This document shows, one piece after another, positions 35,261 through 45,503 of a stretch of 64,000 nucleotides of DNA (position 1 is the first letter of the stretch; each line of letters starts with the position of its first letter). Under the pieces are notes generated by a model. The model was not told where the DNA came from and ran no database searches. It saw only the letters and a program-made list of their open reading frames with translations. The stretch comes from Basidiobolus ranarum (lineage: Eukaryota; Basidiobolomycota; Basidiobolomycetes; Basidiobolales). The translations under genes were made by a program, and so were the position numbers. The stretch is taken from positions 28,977-92,976 of the forward strand of contig JASJQH010006876.1 in NCBI GenBank assembly GCA_040143965.1. Direction: 5' to 3'.

Positions 35261-35913
35261 ATGTCTGCCGCTAACAAGATCGTCAAGCCCGCTGGTGCTG
35301 CTCCTGCTGATGAGACCGAACTCTTGGTCGCCCAAGCTCTTTTTGACTTGGAAAACAATGTTCCTGAGTTGAAGAAGGACCTTCGTCCTATTCAAATCTC
35401 CGCTGCCAAGGAGGTAATGCATCATTGACTAATATCCATACTGTTATCCAGCCGCAATGTTAAACTCAATTTGAATTTTAGATCGAAGTCGGTGCCGGTA
35501 AGAAGGCCATCGTTGTCTTCATCCCTGTTCCTTTGTACAAGGCCTTCACCAAGGTCCAACAAAGACTTACTCGTGAATTGGAGAAGAAGTTCTCTGACCG
35601 CCACGTCATGTTCCTTGCTCAACGTCGTATCATGCGCAAGCCTACTCGTCGCTCCCGCGCCAAGCAAGCTCGTCCCAGATCTCGTACTTTGACTGCTGTT
35701 CACGAAAAGATCCTCGACGATGTCGTCTTCCCTACTGAAATCATTGGCAAGCGTACTCGTGTCAAGGTTGATGGCAGCAAAGTTACCAAAGTTTTCCTTG
35801 ACAACAAGGACTCTGGTTCCCTTGAATACAAGCTTGATACTTTCTCCGCTGTTTACAAGAAGTTGACCGGTAAGGATGTCGTCTTTGAATTCCCTACTCA
35901 ACAACTCGAATAA
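35261..35913 (+). CDS. RPS7: 40S ribosomal protein eS7
   Basis: Two exons, 35261-35413 and 35482-35913, give 194 aa, the usual eS7 length. The N-terminal half has [12 protein letters not shown], then across the junction [41 protein letters not shown], the basic [15 protein letters not shown] patch, [31 protein letters not shown] and a C-terminal [14 protein letters not shown]. All are hallmarks of eS7. The codons are visibly C-ending (ATC, GTC, CTC, AAG) compared with neighbouring genes, as expected for a highly expressed gene. It is part of the small ribosomal subunit. AATAAA lies at 36004-36009. Confidence 0.98.
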
Positions 35914-36254
35914 ATTTTCCAGTCATATTAAACTCTGGGAAGTTTCTCTTGTTTGAAAAGAATTGACTCGCTTGGGTGTATTCTTTTGAAGATAGCTAAT
36001 CTAAATAAACATCTAATCAACCAGTAATTCGTGGCATTTATCATTTATTATATTGATTTGTTTAATAATAGTTAAAGTGGTGAAGAGAGGTTGTCAGTTT
36101 GGAGGTATCAATGTTGCTTTTATTTGTTGAACCTAATACTGAAAGCTTTTATGAGCCATGGCTCAATAATATATTCAAGTTGATATATGATGAATGAAAC
36201 AATAGAAGTCTTTGGGATACTGCAGTAGAGGTAGTACTTTTAGGGGCAGGCAAC
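35914..36254. other. Tail-to-tail spacer
   Basis: About 340 nt of 3' flanking DNA between eS7 and the convergent inhibitor gene. It contains the eS7 AATAAA and nothing else recognised. Confidence 0.4.
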
Positions 36255-36590
36255 TTATAGTTCACCACCATGAAGGTTTTGAAAATTGTTGTGGAGTTTA
36301 GCGGTTCTAACTTCATTGACCTCGGAAATGTGCTCATCCGATTTAAAATTGGCTGCCAGAATGCTTGGCATGTTGGCACTGAACCCGCGTAAAAGTGTAT
36401 CAAATCTTGAGCGAATGTTTCCCCCGTTTTCAATCACTTTATTTTCCAAAAGTTCTTGATACCCTGTGGGAGCGGTGTCCTTTAGTTCAATGATGAAGTT
36501 TCCCAAATTTGACATGGTGGTTTGTTCGTAAGCGAAGACTGAGTTGGTGCAAAAAAGAGTAACAAGTGCAAAAAGATATACTTTGCGCAT
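36255..36590 (-). CDS. Secreted inhibitor I9-type protein (protease propeptide/inhibitor fold)
   Basis: A single exon of 111 aa from the ATG at 36590. Residues 1-20 are a textbook signal peptide (basic MRK, a hydrophobic core, then SVFA before the mature start). The mature part fits the Inhibitor_I9 fold: FIIELKDTAP, a helix with YQELLENKVIENGG, IRSRFDTLLRGFSANMP, and DEHISEVNEV. In subtilisin-like proteases this domain is the propeptide; stand-alone versions include yeast Pbi2 and Pleurotus POIA1, which inhibit subtilases. No protease domain follows, so this is a free inhibitor or chaperone-like propeptide. Unlike Pbi2 it has a secretion signal. The exact target is unknown. Confidence 0.75.
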   Translation of the reverse strand: MRKVYLFALVTLFCTNSVFAYEQTTMSNLGNFIIELKDTAPTGYQELLENKVIENGGNIRSRFDTLLRGFSANMPSILAANFKSDEHISEVNEVRTAKLHNNFQNLHGGEL

Positions 36591-36933
36591 TCGTGTTGAA
36601 TAGTGAGTGTTATGTAAAAGTTACTCTAGTGAATGAAGGTTATAACCATTCATTGTGAAACCAAGAATATGCATGACGTGTGTGAATTTGGTAGGTGAGA
36701 TGGTTGTTTAGACTTGGGCGGTTTGATTTGTTACCTTGGCACATTTATTGAACATGCTATTCTGTGCCATAAGGTGATTAGAAAGCTGCTCTAATACAAC
36801 ACTATATATCACTAACAATCCACTGAGAATACCTTTAATTCTATTATAGTTTAATACAAAATATATATTGGGAGGGTATACATATCATTAACTGTCATAT
36901 TACATCTCGGGACTCCTCTTGTTGTTTTCAAAA
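36591..36933. other. Short spacer upstream of the inhibitor gene
   Basis: About 340 nt containing the presumed promoter of the inhibitor gene and the 3' flank of the nucleotidyltransferase gene. No further element was seen. Confidence 0.35.
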
Positions 36934-38929
36934 CTAGTTAGATCTACGTTGATTGTTTCGCTCCTCATCACTAGTAGGCGGTGTCATAGGTTCAGCGTTA
37001 ATACTGGGTTTATCTCCAAAGCGTATATGCAAATTAGATGATTTTTTTACGACAGGTTTAGAGATTTCGGTATTCTCGTTTTGTACACCAACTTTTGGTT
37101 TGCGCGTGGAACTTTTAGCTGTAACACCATGTGAAGCTTGTGCACTCTTCTTAGGGGCGCCCTGAGAAACCTCGCAATCGCCCTTAATTTCCAGAGAATC
37201 TAATTGATGTGCCAACTGGTTCACATTTTGTTGCTCAGATTTGGTTTTGGTCTTGCGATGTGCACCACCTTTACGAGTTTTGTGAGTTACCTTTACAGCA
37301 TCCCAAATGTTTATTTGGTATGTTGGATTATTGGTTTCAAACGGCGGTTTGACAGATTCTAACTTTGAGTTATTGTTGGCCACAGATTTGATAGTAGAAC
37401 CCAGTCGTCTATCAGTGATGGCTTCTACTAACCCGGTTTCCTTCAAGTTAGGACGCTCTGCTGCTTTTTCGAACAATACCTCCAAAGTACAATCACCAGC
37501 TTCGAATAGACTAATAACACGATTCATCTCCTGAGTGAGCTTCGTTTCACCGTAAATACTCGCTGTACATGCCACATTACGTTCCAAATCAAAAGGATCT
37601 TCTATATGAAGCAAATATCCATGATTCTTCCAAGTTTTCTTCATAGGCTCCAATTTACCAGTACGAATCGAAGCGACTGATTTTGAAGTGTCAATATCAC
37701 GTGTATAAAAAATGCAAAACTGATGAAACAATTCCAGTGCACTTGGGTGAGTCAAATCGAAGGATTTTTTAAAATGTAATGAAAGTAAACCCAGATCTTT
37801 AAAATAGGTGACATCTGCATGGATCACTTTTGGCGAATTCGTTTTGCTCTTATGTCGTTTGTTTCGCTGGTTTACCAAAATACTGACGATATTCCTCTCT
37901 TCATTTAATTCTTGACTTATTTGTTGAAGTGATGGCAAAATTGGCTCCTCAAGATTTTGAAGAAAGAAAATCGTCATCAGAACGTAGCAATATGAACTGT
38001 AGGTCCCTGTAGTGCAGATGATAAATTTGAGTCAAAGAGCTTTGCCACTTACAAAACAATATAAATACTTGCCACTATTGGATGAGTTGATGCCTCTACG
38101 TTTCGCCCAATGCTAAAGTAACGATATCAATACAAGCAATGAATGCAAAGATTAAATAAATAACGGTTACCTTGATTAATATGATCAATTTCTTTACTCT
38201 GTCATCAATTGAAAGGTATGCCTTAATCATTTGAGAATTATGAACACCAAGTATGTTGTTGACGGTAATATCACATGAAATGTGACTACGGAGGCAATTG
38301 TAAATATGTGGTGTGACATTTCGAAAGTAATGGCAAATCTTACTGATGGGGGTCATAAAACTTGACAATAGGTACTCGGGCGCCAGAGATAGGAATAACG
38401 TGTCGCATGCCGGCTTTGTTTGAAAATGGATTTAATGAAAATTTTCACTGTATGCTCATACAATACCAACCTGTACGAAACATTTTAGCCAACGCATTTA
38501 CAGTAACCTCAGAGTCTTCGTGGTCAGTTTCGAATTCAATGTCACAGTCACTTCCGCCAAGATCCAGACCAGTGATCGAAGAGCTAAAAACAGGGGATAG
38601 TTAGTAATGGAACAAGAATTAAGAAGTAAAATATATTGTACCCATATAAATGTGTAGTTATTTTTTTGTCTGGAAAATAAGAATTCACGAGGTTTTGTAT
38701 CTTGTTTTTAAACCGTAGTCTACGTTCGAGAGATTTCTCGGAAGAGACAATATTCTAATGAAGTGAATTTTGTCAGGTTTAATGAAAACGAAGAACTTTA
38801 GGAATGGAATTATCTCCTTACCTTTAGTAGAGCATCACTGCGGTTAGAGAGCTGGTCTATATTTTGAATCGGAAGGACTTTAGAGCGCTGTGATATACCA
38901 GTAACAGTGTGTAATGTTGAAGTGTCCAT
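36934..38929 (-). CDS. Cid1-type non-canonical poly(A)/poly(U) RNA nucleotidyltransferase
   Basis: Seven exons: 38929-38822, 38754-38642, 38583-38471, 38413-38344, 38285-38171, 38112-38073, 38006-36934 (543 aa). The palm domain carries LYGSSITGLDLGGSDCDIEF with the metal-binding Asp pair D86/D88, then VPIVKFYDP and the third Asp in ISCDITVNN. The central domain shows HNSQMIKAYL, IKHWAKRRGINSSNSGTYSS and a PAP-associated region (LELFHQFCIFYTRDID, then HIEDPFDLERNVA). The family adds U or A to RNA 3' ends. The final 140 residues are Lys/Ser/Thr-rich and probably disordered. The sixth intron (38072-38007) is best read as GC-AG, because that restores the conserved GTYSSYxYVLM; a GT-AG alternative with the acceptor 9 nt further on is also in frame but loses two of those residues. 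Confidence 0.85.
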
Positions 38930-40462
38930 TATGATGGGCATATTTTAGGAGAATGAAGATTGTATCTCTAATTTTCAGGAGATTTATGAAGTAAAGGTAT
39001 TAAACGTATTTACAGTGGTTTGATGACTAATATAAACGTGATGAAGAATTTTAATCTCAACTCATTTATCGTAATGACTGTGTAACTCCTAAAAAACGAG
39101 TTCTCTCGCATTACATATTCTCAATGTGTAACTCCAGCCTTTCACCTCCAACATAATAATCTCCATTAGTCCTATACTCATGATATTCTTGAAGCTCAGT
39201 CTGTATAACCGACAATCGATTGAGATATGAGAACCCATGGTACGAACCCATAGCACGTATTTAAACCATCTATTGACATCATGCTACAGATTACCTGATG
39301 TCACGAATAGCCAACTTGATTCATCGCTTGACAGTTGAGATGAAAGTATGATTGTTGCTTACAATACAACAGGGGTGGAGACACTAACATGTATTTTTAA
39401 GGGAGCACGTTTCCCTCAAACATACTAGTTTCTGTATAAATAAACTAACTACCGCTTTAGACAGGAAAACCAACCAAAGCAGTGGCGAAATGAAAAATAG
39501 AGGAAATATGGCCTAGTCACATGGCGGCGGGTGAGAGGACCAGACGGAACTTTGTTTTCACAAATCATCAGAGCCATGTGGTACTATAGTACCAAGTTAA
39601 GCCAATGACAATCGACAATGTAGAATTTGGTATAGCGGGCTCTTCTAAGTGCACAATTAGATATAAATATAAGAACTCTAGAGCAAGACGGATTAGTATA
39701 AACATTTGGTATATGAAACGATCGTCGCAAGAGCAATAAATATGCTGTTTCAACAATGGCTGATCAATAAATGATGTATAATTGAAACACGATTTGAGAC
39801 ATTAAACTGGCTATTCCGGAATGGAAATTATCAAAAATACACACTGAGAGAACAGTGCAAAGAGAACCGCTAGTAAACACTTCCCCACGACCTATTGTAG
39901 GTCTGGATTTATCGGCATCTCTATATTTATGGTAGAATATATTTTCCTTCGATTCTGCTGAATACACCCAATTGGTGCCTGGTAAGTCATGGGAATTGCG
40001 ATTGGCTGACGGAGTTGACAATGGCTGATAACTAAGATTTCTCTACTTCAAGCTTATTTCAGAATATATGTTGATATGAATTCTTTTAAGGAACAAGGTC
40101 ACTGGTAGCAAAGTCTTTTTAACCATTTCTACCACGCAACCTGGCTTACTATTGATCATCTTACCTATCATTGATAGCGGGTCATAAACAACCGAGGCAG
40201 GATCAATGGAATGCAAAAACGTTGGAATTTTTATAGACTTCAATATATTATGAAATAGCATTGATTTAATCGAGGATCAAAGGTTAAACCTCAGAGATCG
40301 GACACAAATATCGTCACCCCCCAGTGACAAGGGTCTCATTTTAAATCAGGGCCGATTTCTAAAACAAGAGGTGTCCAGCACTGAGTATAAAACCAATCCA
40401 ACAACCCACTATCACAATATTGCAGTAGATTACCTGTTCTCCGGGCCCCAGATTCTTGTACC
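38930..40462. other. 1.5 kb spacer between nucleotidyltransferase and CDC25
   Basis: This is the divergent upstream region of two genes. A weak two-exon minus-strand candidate (40261-40133 joined to 40024-39764) is treated as a finding. Nothing else was recognised. Confidence 0.4.
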
Positions 40463-41395
40463 ATGTCTACCAATATTTGCCGATCCGCAGAGGTGTCAGA
40501 TATGCCATTACCACCACTACCATACAAGCTTCGTAAGACTCAGAGCATGTGTCTATCACGGGATGAATTTCTTTTCAGTGACGCTTGTAAACGTACAACC
40601 CTTGATGTCCATGGTCAGTCAAACTCAATTCCATGTTACAACAGTAAAGAGGATTCTTTGAAGCGTGTTTGTCCAGAAACCCTGCAGCGAGTTCTCTCTG
40701 GTGAATTTAAGCACGCTTATGATAATGTGATCGTAGTTGATTGCCGTTTTCCTTACGAATACTCGGGAGGTCACATCAAAGGAGCCATCAATCTTAGCTC
40801 TAAGGATGAATTAGAGAAATATTTTTTGAAAAATTTCGAATCCAGCAAACGTACTGTGATAGTTTTTCATTGTGAATATTCATCACAGCGGGGCCCTAGA
40901 ATGGCGCTTCATTTGCGTAGTCGTGATAGAGAGCTAAACGCAATGGAGTATCCAAACTTGTATTTTCCCGAACTGTACATACTTGATGGTGGGTATCGCA
41001 ATTTTTACTCTCATGCTAAACAGCTATGTATACCTCAAAGTTACATTGAGATGAACGATGAACTGTATCTTATCGAATGCAAATCAAGAATGATGCATTT
41101 CAAGGAGAGTTTCTCTTCACGTCGTAGCAAACCCAAATCCTCGAACGGGTCTTGCCATAAATATACTGAAAGTAAATCTTTGTTGAACAGAGCTCCAGTT
41201 CGTAGAGCATCCCTTCTGACCCGACTTCGTCCCTCTATGTCAATGATGCAATCATCCAGCCCGCCATCGTTGATCCAACTATTTCCGCATTCAAGTCGGT
41301 CGAGAATCGTCACTGAGCCAGAGAATACTCTTACCACCTCCTCACCTGTCGCAAGGCCGACACAGAACTCAGTTTACTTCACACCATTGATGTAA
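40463..41395 (+). CDS. CDC25 M-phase inducer dual-specificity phosphatase
   Basis: A single exon of 310 aa. The CDC25-type rhodanese fold spans about residues 68-205: VCPETLQRVLSGEF, VIVVDCRFPYEYSGGHIKGAINL, VFHCEYSSQRGPRMALHLR with the HC-x5-R loop (C137, R143), and YPELYILDGGYRNFY-like ending (FPELYILDGGYRNFY). This set, especially the DCRFPYEYxGGHI segment, identifies CDC25, which removes the inhibitory phosphate from Cdk1 Thr14/Tyr15 at mitotic entry. The protein is short: the regulatory N-terminus is only about 65 residues, against several hundred in fission yeast. The C-terminal 100 residues are Ser/Arg-rich and probably regulatory. AATAAA lies at 41532-41537. Confidence 0.92.
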   Translation: MSTNICRSAEVSDMPLPPLPYKLRKTQSMCLSRDEFLFSDACKRTTLDVHGQSNSIPCYNSKEDSLKRVCPETLQRVLSGEFKHAYDNVIVVDCRFPYEYSGGHIKGAINLSSKDELEKYFLKNFESSKRTVIVFHCEYSSQRGPRMALHLRSRDRELNAMEYPNLYFPELYILDGGYRNFYSHAKQLCIPQSYIEMNDELYLIECKSRMMHFKESFSSRRSKPKSSNGSCHKYTESKSLLNRAPVRRASLLTRLRPSMSMMQSSSPPSLIQLFPHSSRSRIVTEPENTLTTSSPVARPTQNSVYFTPLM

Positions 41396-42373
41396 ATAAC
41401 CAAATCCTAAATATGTCTGAAGCACCCTGTATAGATTTGCCATTGCGTCCGACATTGTTCATTGTCTCGCACACTTTATTTAGAAAAGCCTAGAAATTGA
41501 TTCCTCACACAATTGTATATAGAAACGAACAAATAAATTCTCAACTGTAACTACCATATCTTTGAATTTGTGAACGGTTTTAGCATTATTACACTTGTTG
41601 GCGTCATTTCAAACTCAGCAGTCTAAGGCATGTTTCAAGGAACAGTTCTAATCAAGATGAGATAGGAATTGATGACATGCAATGAAAATTGGAAAGATGG
41701 AAAAATCTAACGGAATGTTGGGCTTTCTTAAGATGCTTGATTTACTGAAAATGATTTCTCCACTGGTTTTTTTTTGAAATCTCTTATGGGTTATCATTAG
41801 TTCCGGGTAATTAGATCACTGTCAATTTTCTGAGTACCTTTCTGAGTACCTTAGACTTCTAGGTCTACCCTTACCATTGTTGATGATACCAGTTCAAGAT
41901 CAACTACGATATAATGTGAGACAATTTATCTATAATAATCGCTCGTTTCTTCCGCCAGTGGCTTGAATTTATTAGCGTTTATGAACCAGATTAAGTTTTG
42001 ATGAATAAGCACAACTTTAATGCCTGTGAGGTAGATTTAATGTGAAGCCGTTTGTGTTATGATAGAAACTCTATGTTTTGAAGAGAAGCCTATCATCATT
42101 TTTATGCTGAAAAATCTCCTTGGGTTACTGTATTCAAAATATGTGAGAAATAGGCACTGGAATCTCGTTATTGGTACTCTATCTCAGGGTTTAATAATTT
42201 AACGCCTCTAAAGACTTTTTGTGGCCCCATCCTGTTACCTGAATGTTCAAGGTACAGTCTCAGCACGAGCTCTGGAGATATTCTCCAGGGTTTTCCAATA
42301 TAATACTAGTTAGCATATACATCGAGAAAACGATACAAACGTAAATTACATTTATTTAATTAATTTCAATCAA
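41396..42373. other. Spacer between CDC25 and the PPR gene
   Basis: About 980 nt with the CDC25 polyadenylation signal, a short 12-bp direct duplication (TTTCTGAGTACC, near 41829-41852) and AT-rich presumptive promoter sequence. No gene was recognised. Confidence 0.4.
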
Positions 42374-44923
42374 ATGATCGATGAACAATTGTGCCCCTTT
42401 TTATTTTTGAAGAAATTTCACGATGTTCAAGTTGCCTTTCAGTTAATTCTGCGCAAGTATCCATGGTTTGAAAACTTTAGCATCGCCCACTATGAGGAAT
42501 GTCTTAATATGTCTTTACTGAATCGCGCTCGTTTATTTCTCAGTGGGCTACCTAGAAAAAGTTTACTCCAGAATTCTTACTGTATACAGTCAGTATCAAC
42601 CAAAACAACTTGCATTCGTCATTTTTCTTTTTATTCTCCTTCATATATCATAAGAATTTCACCGACCACAAAGCCCAAGGCTAGATCCGCACTTGTTAGT
42701 ACAATTTCACCACTGCATAATCTTGAACAGGCTATTAAGTCACACAATTCGGAAGTTGCTTGGGCTTCTTTTACACGGCTGCTAATCACTCCAAATGAAA
42801 AGCTTCTTACTTCTACGCATTTCTCCAGTCTTCTCGACACACTTCTTTTCAACAAAAATAAGAAATCCGCAGTTGAAAAATGTCTTTCTCTATTATCACA
42901 TATGAAAAGACTTCAAACTCCGTTTCAAACACTCAGAGAGCATTTTCCGCTTGTTAAATTCTACATTCTCTTTGGCTACAAAGAAGAATTCAAAGATTTA
43001 ATTCATAGGTTAATTGAAGAATTTTCTTTTTCTGAGAAGGAGTTTACCCAGTTGATGTATCAGATCAGTAGCATAACCGTGAAAGGGGCTTGGAGCTTCT
43101 ACCAACAAACAAATTCAGCTCTCCCTCTTGGTGAACAACCTTTGCTCGATTTTTTATCACTTGCTATGCAACGTAACGAAGTGGCTATTATAAACGAGAT
43201 AGGCGACCACCTATTTACGTTGGAGACAAAACCTACAATAGTAGCTTGTCAAGCTTTAGTAGAAGCATACACCAATTGTTGTTCCTTGGATTCAGTTCTG
43301 AAGTTGTATCACAGAGTGGAGAATTGTGTTGTCTTAAATGCCCGTGTTTACAATATGCTCATCAACTTTTTTAGCAAAGTTACTCGATATGATCTGTGTA
43401 TTCACATGTTTGACGAATTAGCGAGGCACCAAGTTACACCAGATATTATTACTTTCACTTCTATGATGCAAGTTTACGCCAAAACATTGAACATTCCAAG
43501 TGCAGAGTGTATGTTTGAGCAGCTATTAGCAGAAGGGTTTACTCCTGATGTTATAACCTATACTACACTTATTGGTATGTATACGAAAGCTACTAAAATG
43601 GACAAAGCATGGGATATGATCTCTGCAATGGAGAAACATGGTGTACTACCTAATCTATATACGTATACTGCTTTACTTAATGGATACTCTATATTAAACG
43701 ACATGGACGGCGCTATGAAGGTGTTTCACCGGATGAAGTCCAATGGAGTCCGACCTGATGTTCTGGCTTATAATACTTTACTTCGAGCATCTTCAAATTG
43801 TCCCAGCGATGTTGAGATACAAAAAATTGTCGGTGAGATGGTTGAAAGCAACTGCCAACCTAATTTATCAACGTATGATATTCTCATGCGGTACTATTTG
43901 CAACGCGGAGATGAAGTCAAGATAGATGAGCTTCAAAACAGATTGCTGGGTATTGCTCAATCCAATTCACTTGCATATCGAACTTTAGTCGACACATATT
44001 TGGGTTTGTCAGATTGGAACAGAGCCATAAAGGTGTATGAGCAGATGAAATCACGGCACGGAGTTCCCATTATAGACGTTTTCAATTCCATGCTCAAATT
44101 CCTGTCAAAGGAATCTGACGGGAAACGACTTTTGGAGTTCTTTCGTCAAGAGGATCTATCTCAAAATGTCAGTTCATACAACATTTTGCTAGAGCATTTC
44201 CACAAAAACTCCAATGTCAATGAACTGAAAGCATTGTACGATTCCATGTTGAAACATGGTATACGGGGTGATTTCATGACATTCAACATCCTAGTCAAGG
44301 CATATTCTGATGCTGGATACCTCAGTAGGTCTTTGAACATGTTTGATATCATGCTATCTAAAGGAATTCAACCAGACCGAACGCTATACAACACGTTAAT
44401 TTCATCGTGCTTCAAACACAACGAATCGGACATCGCGTTTGACGTTTATCAATCCATGTTAGATCAAAAGATTGCTCCAGATCAACATACCTTAACCATT
44501 CTTATGGATCATTATAACCATGTTGGAGAGATGGAAAATGTTTTTAGAATTTGGGAAGTATTGGTTGCCGATTTCCCAAAAGAAACACTAAATTCTAGCA
44601 TCTCTGTCCTGCTAGATTCTCTTGGGTTTAATGGGAATCTAGAAACACTAACCACCATGTGGAAGAAGCTCAAAGCAGAGAGGTACATTTTAGATGAGAA
44701 TAATTACAGCTCGTACATAGAGGCTCTTTGTCGGTTCGGTGCGCACGATGACGCCATGAAAGTGTTCATGCATGAGATGGCTTCTCTCCAACCTAGCCGA
44801 AAAACATGCGAGCTCTTACTCAAATCGTTAGTAAGCTATCGACGAAAAGAAGATGTCGAAAAAATCATGGACTTTCTAAGACTAAAGAATCCAGATATTC
44901 ATTCAACACTAGTCAAGATCTAA
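42374..44923 (+). CDS. Mitochondrial pentatricopeptide repeat (PPR) protein
   Basis: A single-exon frame of 849 aa. The first ATG is 42374, but the second (42509, starting MSLLNRARLFLSGLPRKSL) opens with a far better mitochondrial presequence, so the true start may be there, giving 804 aa. From about residue 330 it is an array of roughly a dozen 35-residue PPR helical hairpins. Typical ones read DIITFTSMMQVYAK, DVITYTTLIGMYTKATKMDK, NLYTYTALLNGYS and DVLAYNTLLR, each followed by a second helix with AxxxFxxMxxxGxxPD. PPR proteins bind organelle RNA one base per repeat; fungal relatives act in mitochondrial mRNA stability, splicing or translation. Its RNA target cannot be inferred. AATAAA lies at 44969-44974. 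Confidence 0.93.
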   Translation: MIDEQLCPFLFLKKFHDVQVAFQLILRKYPWFENFSIAHYEECLNMSLLNRARLFLSGLPRKSLLQNSYCIQSVSTKTTCIRHFSFYSPSYIIRISPTTKPKARSALVSTISPLHNLEQAIKSHNSEVAWASFTRLLITPNEKLLTSTHFSSLLDTLLFNKNKKSAVEKCLSLLSHMKRLQTPFQTLREHFPLVKFYILFGYKEEFKDLIHRLIEEFSFSEKEFTQLMYQISSITVKGAWSFYQQTNSALPLGEQPLLDFLSLAMQRNEVAIINEIGDHLFTLETKPTIVACQALVEAYTNCCSLDSVLKLYHRVENCVVLNARVYNMLINFFSKVTRYDLCIHMFDELARHQVTPDIITFTSMMQVYAKTLNIPSAECMFEQLLAEGFTPDVITYTTLIGMYTKATKMDKAWDMISAMEKHGVLPNLYTYTALLNGYSILNDMDGAMKVFHRMKSNGVRPDVLAYNTLLRASSNCPSDVEIQKIVGEMVESNCQPNLSTYDILMRYYLQRGDEVKIDELQNRLLGIAQSNSLAYRTLVDTYLGLSDWNRAIKVYEQMKSRHGVPIIDVFNSMLKFLSKESDGKRLLEFFRQEDLSQNVSSYNILLEHFHKNSNVNELKALYDSMLKHGIRGDFMTFNILVKAYSDAGYLSRSLNMFDIMLSKGIQPDRTLYNTLISSCFKHNESDIAFDVYQSMLDQKIAPDQHTLTILMDHYNHVGEMENVFRIWEVLVADFPKETLNSSISVLLDSLGFNGNLETLTTMWKKLKAERYILDENNYSSYIEALCRFGAHDDAMKVFMHEMASLQPSRKTCELLLKSLVSYRRKEDVEKIMDFLRLKNPDIHSTLVKI

Positions 44924-45503
44924 AAGTAGCAATTGTACAGTGGACATGGTTGCCAGATACATTTAATTAATAAAATCTCAGTTATGCAATGCTTTTAATA
45001 CCTGAAATATGTCATATTAACCTAATCCTCCCTAACCCAAACGAGATTATGGAAAATATCTGTGTGCGTTATTGACTTATTGCTATTGGTTGCGGAAAGA
45101 TTATGCGTGAATACTTTGTTCTTCTTGAATCCTGTTTATCAGTGGCTTGGAGATTCGAATGCATACAGGTATTATATTTATTTAACGAATTTCCTATTTC
45201 TCCACAACCTCCCACAGAACACATGAATCAATAAAACCGGAATTTTAAATGGTTGGAGTACAACTCTTGCATCTTGATATATACAGATGTCCAGTTACTG
45301 ATCATACTTCATTCCGTTGAAGAACGCATTAAATTCCTTTTTATTGTCATTCAAAAATGCGTTTGCCTGGTATATATAAACAAGTCACAGTTAAGCAGCA
45401 GCTTTTCCATCTCTTCGTATTTCTGCTCTTCAGTGTTTGCTGTCATATCGTAGTTGATGCGTTCATATTAACCCAATAAACCTAACTCTAAACCATAATA
45501 ATT
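44924..45503. other. Spacer upstream of exportin-6
   Basis: About 580 nt: the 3' flank of the PPR gene and the promoter of the exportin gene. A 66-codon open frame at 45253-45453 shows no coding character. Confidence 0.35.

Noticed and set aside
35216-35904. Minus-strand open frames opposite eS7
   Set aside because: Antisense shadows favoured by the biased codons of a highly expressed gene.
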